Positions 1-5,497 of a stretch of DNA of 18,736 nt are shown piece by piece. A program made the position numbers and the translations under genes. Positions within the stretch are counted from its first letter, which is position 1, and every line of letters begins with the position of its first letter. The DNA is from Minisyncoccota bacterium (lineage in GTDB: Bacteria; Patescibacteriota; Minisyncoccia; Minisyncoccales; CG1-02-41-26). The notes under the pieces were generated by a model. It was not told where the DNA came from. It made no database searches and saw only the letters and a list, made by a program, of their open reading frames with translations. Location: positions 1 to 18,736 of the forward strand of contig JAQTPV010000012.1 of assembly GCA_028712605.1 (NCBI GenBank). Direction: 5' to 3'.

Positions 1-2
1 AG

Positions 3-440
3 CCCAACAACAAGACCAAGCAAGTTTTAAGTTGGCTGTCTGGCTTATTGCCCAATAATAAGCCAAGATACCAAATGGGAGCAGGGCTTCCTGAGCAAAT
101 TGTGGAGGCAGTTAAACTGGGAGTGGATATGTTTGATTGTGTTATCCCCACTCGTAATGCCCGGCATGGCGAATTATTTGTGTTTAAAGGCAGCGATAAG
201 CTTCAAGGTAACTTTTATGAAGTTATTAAAATTGGCAAAGCCCAATATCAGATGGGCTTGGCGCCTTTGGATAAAAAATGCCCTTGCTATACTTGCGGTC
301 ATTTTTCGCGCGCCTACTTGCATCATCTTTTTAGGGTTGGCGAGCCTTTGTATCAAAGATTAGCCTCTTTGCATAATTTGCAGTTCTACTTTGATTTAAT
401 GGCTAAAATCAGGGATGGAATTAAAAAAGGAAAAATCTAA
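3..440 (+). CDS. tgt: Queuine tRNA-ribosyltransferase (TGT), 3' part
   Basis: TGT swaps the guanine at position 34 of GUN-anticodon tRNAs for queuine or its precursor preQ1, in the cytoplasm. Only the C-terminal ~145 residues are present; the frame is open to the left edge, so the gene starts outside the window. Visible family signatures are KPRYQMGAG, the catalytic block MFDCVIPTRNARHG (its Asp is the covalent nucleophile in characterised TGTs) and the zinc site CPCYTC followed about 26 residues later by a His in the LASLHN motif. The last 26 bases overlap the start of queH, so the two genes are almost certainly co-transcribed and probably translationally coupled. Family assignment is secure from motifs. 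Whether the substrate is preQ1 or salvaged queuine cannot be told here. Confidence 0.95.
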   Translation, partial: PNNKTKQVLSWLSGLLPNNKPRYQMGAGLPEQIVEAVKLGVDMFDCVIPTRNARHGELFVFKGSDKLQGNFYEVIKIGKAQYQMGLAPLDKKCPCYTCGHFSRAYLHHLFRVGEPLYQRLASLHNLQFYFDLMAKIRDGIKKGKI

Positions 441-975
441 ATTAATACTTCATACTTGCTGTGCCATTTGCGCAGTTGGTTTGGTTGATGCTTTGCAAGA
501 TAGTTTTTCCGTAACCTTGTTTTTTTATAATCCCAACATCCAGCCAATGGCAGAATATGAAAAAAGAAAAGAAGCAGTGGTTATTCTAGCCAAGCGATAT
601 AATCTTGAGTTGATTGAGGGAGATTATCGGCCCAAAGATTGGTTGAAATTAGTAGTAGGGTTGGAAGGTGAGCCAGAGGGAGGTAAACGCTGTCTTGTTT
701 GTTTCAGAGATAGATTGTTAAGGACGGCAGAGTTTGCTAAAGATAATCAGGCTGATAATTTTACGACTACTCTTTTAGCCAGCCATCTAAAAAACGAACA
801 AGTGATTAAGGAAATTGGTCAGAGGGTTGCTAAAGAGAATGTCTTAAATTTTCTAAACTTGTTAGATTTAGATTATCAAAAGAGCTTTAATCGGTTAAAG
901 ACCAAACAAACAGCTCAAGAACTGGGTCTTTATAAACAGAAGTATTGCGGCTGTTTATTCAGTTTTCGTGGATAA
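415..975 (+). CDS. queH: Epoxyqueuosine reductase QueH
   Basis: QueH performs the last step of queuosine synthesis, reducing epoxyqueuosine in tRNA to queuosine; it is the non-B12 alternative to QueG. The 186-residue product has the full cysteine set of the family: HTCCAIC near the N-terminus (C15, C16, C19), RCLVCF (C93, C96) and YCGC near the end (C178, C180), which in this family bind an iron-sulfur cluster and a second metal. FYNPNI, the Tyr/Arg-rich stretch after it, and FTTTLLASHLKN are also typical of the family (formerly DUF208). The ATG lies inside tgt, giving a 26-base overlap. A strong terminator follows at 1021-1064, so tgt-queH is a closed unit at its 3' end. The gene is full length and shows no broken motif. 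Confidence 0.93.
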   Translation: MELKKEKSKLILHTCCAICAVGLVDALQDSFSVTLFFYNPNIQPMAEYEKRKEAVVILAKRYNLELIEGDYRPKDWLKLVVGLEGEPEGGKRCLVCFRDRLLRTAEFAKDNQADNFTTTLLASHLKNEQVIKEIGQRVAKENVLNFLNLLDLDYQKSFNRLKTKQTAQELGLYKQKYCGCLFSFRG

Positions 976-1020
976 ACTGTGGAGAAGCTGTGGGAAAACT
1001 CTGGAAATGGTGTGTTTTGA

Positions 1021-1064
1021 TAATAAAAATTGAGGAGATCCTTCATTCTCCTCGTTTTTTATTA
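1021..1064 (+). terminator. Rho-independent terminator, probably bidirectional
   Basis: A perfect 7-bp G/C-rich stem GAGGAGA (1032-1038) / TCTCCTC (1047-1053) with an 8-base loop is followed by G and six T. An A-rich run, TAATAAAAA (1021-1029), pairs with TTTTTATTA (1056-1064), so the minus strand also reads hairpin plus T-run. It ends tgt-queH on the plus strand. On the minus strand it begins 6 bases after the stop of the small gene at 1070-1177. Confidence 0.88.
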
Positions 1065-1069
1065 TCTTA

Positions 1070-1177
1070 TTAAGGGCCAACGGGATTCCTCCCGAGATTG
1101 GATATTATAAAAATCATAATGGCAGCTAATATAAGAGCTAGGCAGACGCCTATTGTCGTTATGATTTTCTTTTTCAA
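1070..1177 (-). CDS. Small membrane peptide, 35 residues, unknown
   Basis: This short reading frame has unusually strong translation signals. On the minus strand AGGAGGTGATT, nearly the full anti-SD complement, sits 8 bases before a TTG start, and an in-frame TAG lies just upstream. The product begins MKKKIITT, runs through a hydrophobic stretch of about 20 residues rich in Ile, Leu and Ala (residues ~5-25) and ends SNLGRNPVGP: a single membrane helix with a basic N-terminus, so N-in by the positive-inside rule. It lies between the terminator of the RRM gene (1230-1257) and the shared terminator at 1021-1064, which begins 6 bases after its stop. I see no convincing promoter, so it may depend on read-through. 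I recognise no family. It could be a small regulatory or stress membrane peptide, but its function is unknown. Confidence 0.6.
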   Translation of the reverse strand: MKKKIITTIGVCLALILAAIMIFIISNLGRNPVGP

Positions 1178-1216
1178 TTTAATCACCTCCTAACTTTGTT
1201 TTAATTGATAAAAGCA

Positions 1217-1257
1217 AGCCAAAACAAAACCTCCTGCACCACGTAGGGTGCAGGAGG
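1217..1257 (-). terminator. Rho-independent terminator of the RRM gene
   Basis: On the minus strand a perfect 11-bp stem CCTCCTGCACC / GGTGCAGGAGG (1230-1257) with a 6-base loop is followed directly by TTTTGTTTTGG. It starts about 20 bases after the RRM stop codon. The first arm contains CCTCCT, which could instead pair with the AGGAGG of the SD of the downstream small gene. Confidence 0.82.
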
Positions 1258-1277
1258 GGGAATTACTTAAATCGTAA

Positions 1278-1625
1278 TTACCAAGATGATCGGCGAGATC
1301 CTTTGTCAAAGCTGCCTCTATCTCTGAAGCCGCCGCCACTACCACGATTGAAGCCGCCAGTTCTAGCTGGTCGGTCAGTCATAGGTCTAGCTTCAGCTAC
1401 AGAAATACTGCGTCCGTCTAATTCGGAGTTGTTCAAGGTCTCAATAGCTTTTTGGGCCTCATCTTCAGTGGACATCTCCACGAAGCCAAAACCCTTGGAG
1501 CGACCGGAAAACTTATCCATAATAATGGAAGCTGATTCTACGGTGCCGGCTTGAGCGAAATGATTCCTTAAAGAATCCTCGGTGCTGTTATATGACAGTC
1601 CGCCGATGTATAACTTCTTAGCCAT
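1278..1625 (-). CDS. RRM-domain RNA-binding protein, glycine-rich tail
   Basis: A 115-residue protein with one RNA-recognition motif and a Gly/Arg-rich tail, the architecture of cyanobacterial Rbp proteins and many bacterial cold-induced RNA chaperones. RNP2 is LYIGGL (residues 5-10) and RNP1 is KGFGFVEM (about 44-51), with the aromatic residues that stack on RNA bases intact. From about residue 88 the tail is rich in Gly, Arg, Phe and Ser. It probably binds single-stranded RNA in the cytoplasm; specific targets cannot be inferred. The ATG has no SD. It is preceded by a ~175-base leader with several hairpins and followed by its own terminator, so it forms a single-gene transcript. Leader-controlled expression, such as by cold, is plausible but inferred. 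Confidence 0.92.
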   Translation of the reverse strand: MAKKLYIGGLSYNSTEDSLRNHFAQAGTVESASIIMDKFSGRSKGFGFVEMSTEDEAQKAIETLNNSELDGRSISVAEARPMTDRPARTGGFNRGSGGGFRDRGSFDKGSRRSSW

Positions 1626-1632
1626 GTTATAA

Positions 1633-1800
1633 AAAGAGATTTACTTAAAAGTAGGACGACTGCTTCTCTTTAAGTTTGCGCTTGACTTAACTTCAAACTT
1701 GGGGGAGCTTAGCCCAGCTCCACTAACTCTCCTTTTATAATAAGGCTAGGGAGCCCCGTCTGGTTAAATAATTAGGCGGGGGTTTGAGAATCCTACTAAC
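1633..1800 (-). promoter_or_regulatory. Long structured 5' leader of the RRM gene
   Basis: On the minus strand, between the likely promoter and the ATG, three inverted repeats are visible: CCCCGCCT/AGACGGGG (1754-1781, one G-T wobble), GGAGCT/AGCTCC with a 6-base loop (1704-1721), and AAAGAGA/TCTCTTT (1633-1671) close to the start codon. There is no SD and no upstream gene. Such leaders often act as temperature- or protein-responsive switches; the role here is inferred. Confidence 0.45.
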
Positions 1801-1806
1801 ATCATT

Positions 1807-1815
1807 ATTGTAGCA
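1807..1815 (-). promoter_or_regulatory. Extended -10 promoter for the RRM gene
   Basis: The minus strand reads TGCTACAAT, a TGn extended -10 followed by a five-of-six match to TATAAT. No good -35 lies 17 bases upstream, which is usual for extended -10 promoters. It would start transcription near 1800, just beyond tRNA-Pro. Confidence 0.45.
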
Positions 1816-1841
1816 TACTTTCTCCAAAAAGGGAAGCTTTT

Positions 1842-1912
1842 TCGGGGTGCTGGGAATTGAACCCAGTCTACACCCTCCCGAAGGGTGCGTACTACCGACA
1901 TACTCCACCCCG
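1842..1912 (-). tRNA. tRNA-Pro (anticodon CGG)
   Basis: A full cloverleaf can be drawn: acceptor CGGGGTG/CACCCCG (7 bp), D-arm with GG, anticodon stem CACCC/GGGTG around loop TTCGGGA (anticodon CGG), 4-base variable loop, and T-arm CTGGG/CCCAG with loop TTCAATT. C1-G72 and discriminator A73 are the bacterial tRNA-Pro identity features. The 3' CCA is not encoded: the gene reads A73 followed by AAAA. It lies 7 bases after the cca stop on the same strand and is probably co-transcribed with it. The D-loop is short at 7 bases. Confidence 0.93.
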
Positions 1913-1919
1913 TACTAAA

Positions 1920-3389
1920 TTAGGTTACCCAATATTTCTTTTTAGTCATTTCATCTTTTTTGGTTTCCACTTGCTCAATTTCTTGTTTGGCTGTTTTGGC
2001 TAATTTTTGCAACTCTTGTTCAGTAAGAACGCCGATTTTTTTAATTTCAGACTCTAAAAACCCTTGATCGTTTTTTTGCGGGTCGGATAACACTTGGGAC
2101 AAAAGATAGGACAAAATTTGTCCTATCTTAGGACCCGGTTGAATATTAAGAATTCGCATAATATCTAACCCATTTATTTTTAGCATATTAGGCAAAATAG
2201 GGTCTTGTGCCACTTTGTCAAACAAATATTTTAAATGGCGCAGCTTGTAGGGTTCGGCTTTGGGCACACCAGAACCTTTTCTGTCAGCCTGCCTAAGCTG
2301 TAAAAGCTCCTCAATATTTTCTTGCCCAACGTTACGTAAAAGGCGCCTTACTGAAGACTCTCCCACTTCGTCAACATTGTAGTAAAAAAGATGGAAGCGG
2401 ACTAGCTTGGTGATTTTCTCAATATCTTTTTTGGGAAATTTTAATCTTCTTAAGATTTGATAAGTTATTTTAGCACCCACCACTTCATGATTATAAAAAG
2501 TGGAATTTAATCCCTGGCCTTTTTTAGTTTGAGGTTTGGCAATATCATGTAATAGGGCCGCTAATCTAACAGTCAAGGAAAAGCCTTTAGAGCAGGCATA
2601 ATTTAAGCTTAAAAGATTGTGCTGGTAAATTTGGAAAATGTGGTGTTTATTCTGCTCAATGTTAAACCCTCCCTCCAGTTCAGGCAAGACATACTGCAAA
2701 AGCCCAAGCCGCCTTAAAAGTTCAAGACCCCGAGCTCCCAAGGGACTCATAATCATCTTGATTAATTCATCGCGGATTCTTTCTTGGGAAATGCGTTGTA
2801 AGAGATGGTTATTTTTTTGAATGGCTCTTTTAGTTTCTGCTTCAATCGCCCACATCGCGTGGCTATTTAGGCTGGTAGCAAATCTAACGGCTCGCATGAG
2901 CCTTAAGGCATCCTCTTGGAAGCGTTCATTGGGATCGCCTACGGCCCGGATTATTTTATTTTCTAAATCATCTTGGCCATGGAATAGATCAATAATTTTT
3001 TCTGTTCCTTCTGCTACGCTTAAGGCTATGGCATTCACAGTAAAATCCCTTCTAGCTAAGTCTTCACCTATGTTTTTGGCAAATTTGACCTCATCGGGGT
3101 GGCGTTTATCAGAGTATTTTGATTCAATCCGAAAAGGAGTGATTTCTATGGTTTTGAGGTTTTCTTTTTGTGATTGAGTTAAAACACTAACCGTACCAAA
3201 ATCGTTTTCATAAAAGCTCTTGGGAAAAATGCGAGTGATGTCCTCGGGACGGGCATTGGTGGCGACATCCCAGTCATTGGGTTCTTTGTTCAGTAAAAGA
3301 TCTCTTACGCAGCCGCCCACGGCATAGGCCTCATAACTGTTTTGGTTTAGTTTGTCAATAATAGCTTGGACTTCCTTGGGTATTTTCAT
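1920..3389 (-). CDS. cca: CCA-adding tRNA nucleotidyltransferase with HD domain
   Basis: This 489-residue class II nucleotidyltransferase belongs to the family that adds or repairs the 3' CCA of tRNA; poly(A) polymerases of the same family look similar. Visible parts are the nucleotide-binding GGCVRDLLL (about residues 25-33), catalytic Asp pair D39/D41 in DWDVAT, RRDFTVNAIAL (~112-122), the EDALRLMRAVRFA segment, a helical tRNA-binding region, and an HD domain with LLHDIAKP around residue 280. The C-terminal ~90 residues are Lys/Glu/Gln-rich. A sigma70-type promoter lies just upstream with a leader of only ~13 bases and no SD. tRNA-Pro, which lacks an encoded CCA, follows on the same strand, so at least one local tRNA needs a CCA-adding activity. 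CCA addition is therefore preferred over a purely poly(A) role. Confidence 0.93.
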   Translation of the reverse strand: MKIPKEVQAIIDKLNQNSYEAYAVGGCVRDLLLNKEPNDWDVATNARPEDITRIFPKSFYENDFGTVSVLTQSQKENLKTIEITPFRIESKYSDKRHPDEVKFAKNIGEDLARRDFTVNAIALSVAEGTEKIIDLFHGQDDLENKIIRAVGDPNERFQEDALRLMRAVRFATSLNSHAMWAIEAETKRAIQKNNHLLQRISQERIRDELIKMIMSPLGARGLELLRRLGLLQYVLPELEGGFNIEQNKHHIFQIYQHNLLSLNYACSKGFSLTVRLAALLHDIAKPQTKKGQGLNSTFYNHEVVGAKITYQILRRLKFPKKDIEKITKLVRFHLFYYNVDEVGESSVRRLLRNVGQENIEELLQLRQADRKGSGVPKAEPYKLRHLKYLFDKVAQDPILPNMLKINGLDIMRILNIQPGPKIGQILSYLLSQVLSDPQKNDQGFLESEIKKIGVLTEQELQKLAKTAKQEIEQVETKKDEMTKKKYWVT

Positions 3390-3409
3390 AATAGAATTTA
3401 TATAGGTTG

Positions 3410-3438
3410 ATTATGCCCTAAAAATTGTTTTTTTTCAA
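3410..3438 (-). promoter_or_regulatory. Sigma70-type promoter for cca
   Basis: The minus strand shows TTGAAA (-35, 3433-3438), a 17-base spacer and CATAAT (-10, 3410-3415). The predicted start gives a leader of about 13 bases before the cca ATG, close to leaderless, which agrees with the missing SD. Confidence 0.65.
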
Positions 3439-3442
3439 TTTC

Positions 3443-3471
3443 TTGCGGGCGCTTAGATTATCTGGTAAAGT
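3443..3471 (+). promoter_or_regulatory. Probable promoter for tRNA-Arg
   Basis: TTGCGG (3443-3448), 17 bases, then TAAAGT (3466-3471), placed 12 bases before the tRNA 5' end. It is divergent from and adjacent to the cca promoter, so the two -35 regions are only a few bases apart. The -10 is a moderate match. Confidence 0.5.
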
Positions 3472-3483
3472 AAAAACACCACA

Positions 3484-3558
3484 GCTCCCGTAGCTTAATG
3501 GATAAAGTATTGGTCTTCGGAACCAATGATGGGGGTTCGAATCCCTCCGGGAGCACCA
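3484..3558 (+). tRNA. tRNA-Arg (anticodon TCG)
   Basis: Acceptor GCTCCCG/CGGGAGC, D-arm GCTT/AAGT with GG in the loop, anticodon stem TTGGT/ACCAA around loop CTTCGGA (anticodon TCG, reading CGA/CGG), T-loop TTCGAAT, discriminator A. Unlike tRNA-Pro nearby, the 3' CCA is encoded. The coordinates include the CCA. Confidence 0.95.
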
Positions 3559-3613
3559 AGAGAACACAGTTTTTGGTGTTGCTATTTTTTGGATATTGAG
3601 TAATATAAATTTA

Positions 3614-4381
3614 ATGCCAAGAAAAGCTAAAATTGCTTTTTCAGTTTTTTTAATGGCGATAGTTTTAGCGGGCCCGGTAACGGCTTTAGCTTGGGACGTG
3701 TATTCTGTTAGTTTTTGCCCCTGGTCTGAAGAAGAAAATTTTGGCCCCAAGGTTAAAGTACTAGATACTCACAATTGCGTGACGACTACTGTTTGCTATG
3801 AAGGGTTGGTGCCTTGTGGTAAATTATTGCCAAAAATCACCGGGACAGATCCAAAAGATTGCGCAGCCAGTCAAGACCTTCAATTGGTTCATTGTACCTT
3901 TTGCCACATTTTTTTAATGGCTAATAGCATCATTGCTTTTGTTCTATTGAAGCTTGTGCCGCCGGTTACAGTTTTAATGATTGTGATTGGAGGCGTGATG
4001 TTCTTTTTGGGCGGCGCTAAGCCCGATTTAATTCAAAGGGGCAAAAAATTAATCCAAGGAGTTTTAATCGGCATTTTTTTGGTTTATGGGGCCTATTTCA
4101 TTGTGGGCGAGGTTTTAACTGTTGTGGGCATCAGTAAGCATAACCCCCTAAGCCAGGTTTTTCAGAAAGGAATTTTTTCTATCCAGTGTCCTATCCAAGT
4201 TCCTTGTAAGTCTGCAGATTCTTCTAGTTCAACGGGTTGCCCAAACAATGGGGGGGCGAATAATGCCGATAATACGGGTAATACGGGTGGGACGGGAGGC
4301 AGCAACAATAATGGCACGGGTGGTGATAATGAACCAAGTCCAAATACTCCTTGGGACAATCCAGACCAGATTATGTTTTAG
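3614..4381 (+). CDS. T4SS-pilin-like membrane protein, exported
   Basis: About 255 residues. An N-terminal signal sequence (basic PRKAK, hydrophobic FSVFLMAIVLAGPV, then ALA) is followed by a cysteine-rich segment of ~70 residues including CPW, NCVTTTVC, PCG and HCTFCH. A membrane pair follows: VTVLMIVIGGVMFFLGGAK, then a Lys/Arg-containing loop, then LIQGVLIGIFLVYGAYFIVG. This pair matches the TrbC/VirB2-like pilins annotated as T4SS pilin in many CPR genomes, usually with the same CxxCH lead-in. The tail is a low-complexity Gly/Asn/Thr stretch ending in WDNPDQIMF. I chose ATG 3614, which puts the basic signal-peptide start at residue 1; a TTG at 3596 would add six residues. It is sandwiched between two tRNA genes, the second beginning 9 bases after its stop. 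Role in secretion, conjugation or attachment is inferred. Confidence 0.75.
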   Translation: MPRKAKIAFSVFLMAIVLAGPVTALAWDVYSVSFCPWSEEENFGPKVKVLDTHNCVTTTVCYEGLVPCGKLLPKITGTDPKDCAASQDLQLVHCTFCHIFLMANSIIAFVLLKLVPPVTVLMIVIGGVMFFLGGAKPDLIQRGKKLIQGVLIGIFLVYGAYFIVGEVLTVVGISKHNPLSQVFQKGIFSIQCPIQVPCKSADSSSSTGCPNNGGANNADNTGNTGGTGGSNNNGTGGDNEPSPNTPWDNPDQIMF

Positions 4382-4390
4382 TTGTGTGAC

Positions 4391-4466
4391 GCCCCTATAG
4401 CTCAATTGGCAGAGCAGTTGCCTCTTAAGCAATTGGTTTCAGGTTCGAATCCTGATGGGGGCACCA
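4391..4466 (+). tRNA. tRNA-Lys (anticodon CTT)
   Basis: Acceptor GCCCCTA/TGGGGGC, D-arm GCTC/GAGC, anticodon stem GTTGC/GCAAT with loop CTCTTAA (anticodon CTT), 5-base variable loop, T-arm TCAGG/CCTGA with loop TTCGAAT, discriminator A and encoded CCA. It starts 9 bases after the pilin-like gene with no separate promoter visible, so it may be cut from that transcript. Confidence 0.95.
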
Positions 4467-4503
4467 GAAATTTTCCGGTAGGGAATTTCGTAATATTAAT
4501 TGC

Positions 4504-4544
4504 TGGTAGTTAGCGCTTGGATTTATCCAAAACGCTATTCACCA
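4504..4544 (+). promoter_or_regulatory. Hairpin leader in front of rpsO
   Basis: A three-part stem: TGGT (4504-4507) with ACCA (4541-4544), TAGCG (4511-4515) with CGCTA (4533-4537), and TTGGAT (4517-4522) with ATCCAA (4525-4530), separated by small internal loops. It ends 13 bases before the ATG. In several bacteria S15 represses its own mRNA by binding a folded leader here; the fold differs between groups. This is a candidate site for that control, inferred from position and structure. Confidence 0.45.
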
Positions 4545-4557
4545 CGAAAAGAAAGGT

Positions 4558-4824
4558 ATGCTTAAAACCGAAGAAAAAGAAAAAACTATAGGAGAGTTTC
4601 AGCAGCACAACAAAGACACTGGTTCAGCCGAAGTTCAGATTGCTTTGTTGTCTGAGGAAATCCAAAACTTGCTTGGCCATTTGAAAAAAAATCCTAAAGA
4701 CCAGCATTCAAGGAGGGGGCTTTTGAAGATGGTTATCAAGCGCAGGAAACTACTTAAATTTTTAGAACAAGAAAGCAAAAGAAAGTATAATGTAATTATT
4801 AAAAAACTGGGGTTAAAAAAATAA
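4558..4824 (+). CDS. rpsO: 30S ribosomal protein S15
   Basis: An 88-residue protein, the standard S15 length. It binds the 16S rRNA central domain early in small-subunit assembly and contributes to bridges with the 50S. Diagnostic segments are TGSAEVQIALLSEEI, the loop with QHSRRGLLKMV (the His/Ser/Arg block that touches rRNA helices), KRRKLLKFL, and the C-terminal YNVIIKKLGLKK. A folded leader lies upstream. The ATG has AAAGGT directly before it, too close to act as a normal SD. The next gene starts 22 bases later, and pnp follows it, preserving the widespread rpsO-pnp linkage with one insertion. Confidence 0.97.
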   Translation: MLKTEEKEKTIGEFQQHNKDTGSAEVQIALLSEEIQNLLGHLKKNPKDQHSRRGLLKMVIKRRKLLKFLEQESKRKYNVIIKKLGLKK

Positions 4825-4846
4825 CTTTAAAATCCCAATTTTTATC

Positions 4847-5368
4847 ATGTTTGTGAAACCAAAAGAACAACGAGTGGAGGTTTTAATTGACGTTCAAAAT
4901 CTCTACCATTCAGCCCGCAATCTGCATAATGCCAGAGTTAACTTTTTGGAAGTTTTAAAGCAAGCGGTGGCTGGTAGAAAGTTTATCAGGGCTTTTGCTT
5001 ATGTGGTTAGAACCAAAACGGGAGAAGAAAAGCCTTTCTTTGATGCCTTAAGCAATCTGGGCATTGAGACCAGGGTCCGGGATTTGCAAGAATTTTATGA
5101 TGGTCAGAAGAAGGCCGACTGGGACGTGGGTATTGTGATTGACGCTATTAGGACGGCGCCTGCCGTTGACGTAGTGGTTTTGTGTTCTGGTGACGGCGAT
5201 TTTATTCCCTTAGTGGAGTATTTAAAGAATCAAGGCAAAAGGGTGGAGGTGATGGCTTTTGCTAAAACTACCTCCTCGGTTTTGAAAGAGGCTGCCGATG
5301 AATTTGTTGATTTAGGGGAGTCCTCTAAAAGATTCTTGATTAAATCAGCGATAGCTAAAAAGCGCTAA
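4847..5368 (+). CDS. NYN-domain (LabA/DUF88-type) putative RNase
   Basis: A 173-residue protein made almost wholly of one NYN (PIN-like) domain, a fold whose characterised members are metal-dependent RNases. The acidic catalytic set is visible: LIDVQNLY near the N-terminus (Asp in beta-1), KADWDVGIVIDA in the middle, and LCSGDGDFIPLVEYL, followed by GKRVEVMAFA and a C-terminal segment that matches the family end. It has no signal peptide or membrane segment, so it acts in the cytoplasm. The start ATG lacks an SD. It sits between rpsO and pnp on the same strand, 22 bases after rpsO, so it is likely made with the RNA-decay enzyme PNPase. Cleaving RNA for PNPase to finish is an attractive but unproven role; substrate is unknown. 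Confidence 0.82.
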   Translation: MFVKPKEQRVEVLIDVQNLYHSARNLHNARVNFLEVLKQAVAGRKFIRAFAYVVRTKTGEEKPFFDALSNLGIETRVRDLQEFYDGQKKADWDVGIVIDAIRTAPAVDVVVLCSGDGDFIPLVEYLKNQGKRVEVMAFAKTTSSVLKEAADEFVDLGESSKRFLIKSAIAKKR

Positions 5369-5387
5369 AAAATATTAAACAAAGGCT

Positions 5388-5485
5388 AATCTCGTTTAAG
5401 TTGCTTGATTATGAATTTGAAATTAGGAACGATAGGTTATTACCTATTTTCTTAACTTGAAATTCTTAATTGGCAGCTAGAGATT
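5388..5485 (+). promoter_or_regulatory. Nested inverted repeats in the pnp leader
   Basis: The 129-base gap before pnp contains three nested pairs: AATCTC (5388-5393) with GAGATT (5480-5485), GAATTT (5413-5418) with AAATTC (5460-5465), and ATAGGT (5432-5437) with ACCTAT (5442-5447) around a 4-base loop. The innermost stem is followed by TTTT and could weakly terminate transcription. In E. coli a stem-loop at this place is cut by RNase III and is the target of PNPase autocontrol; an analogous role is inferred. Confidence 0.38.
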
Positions 5486-5497
5486 GCTAATTTAAAG

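Noticed and set aside
1826..1842. AAAAAG/CTTTTT hairpin just after tRNA-Pro on the minus strand as its terminator
   Set aside because: The stem is almost all A-T and overlaps the tRNA discriminator base; too weak to call.
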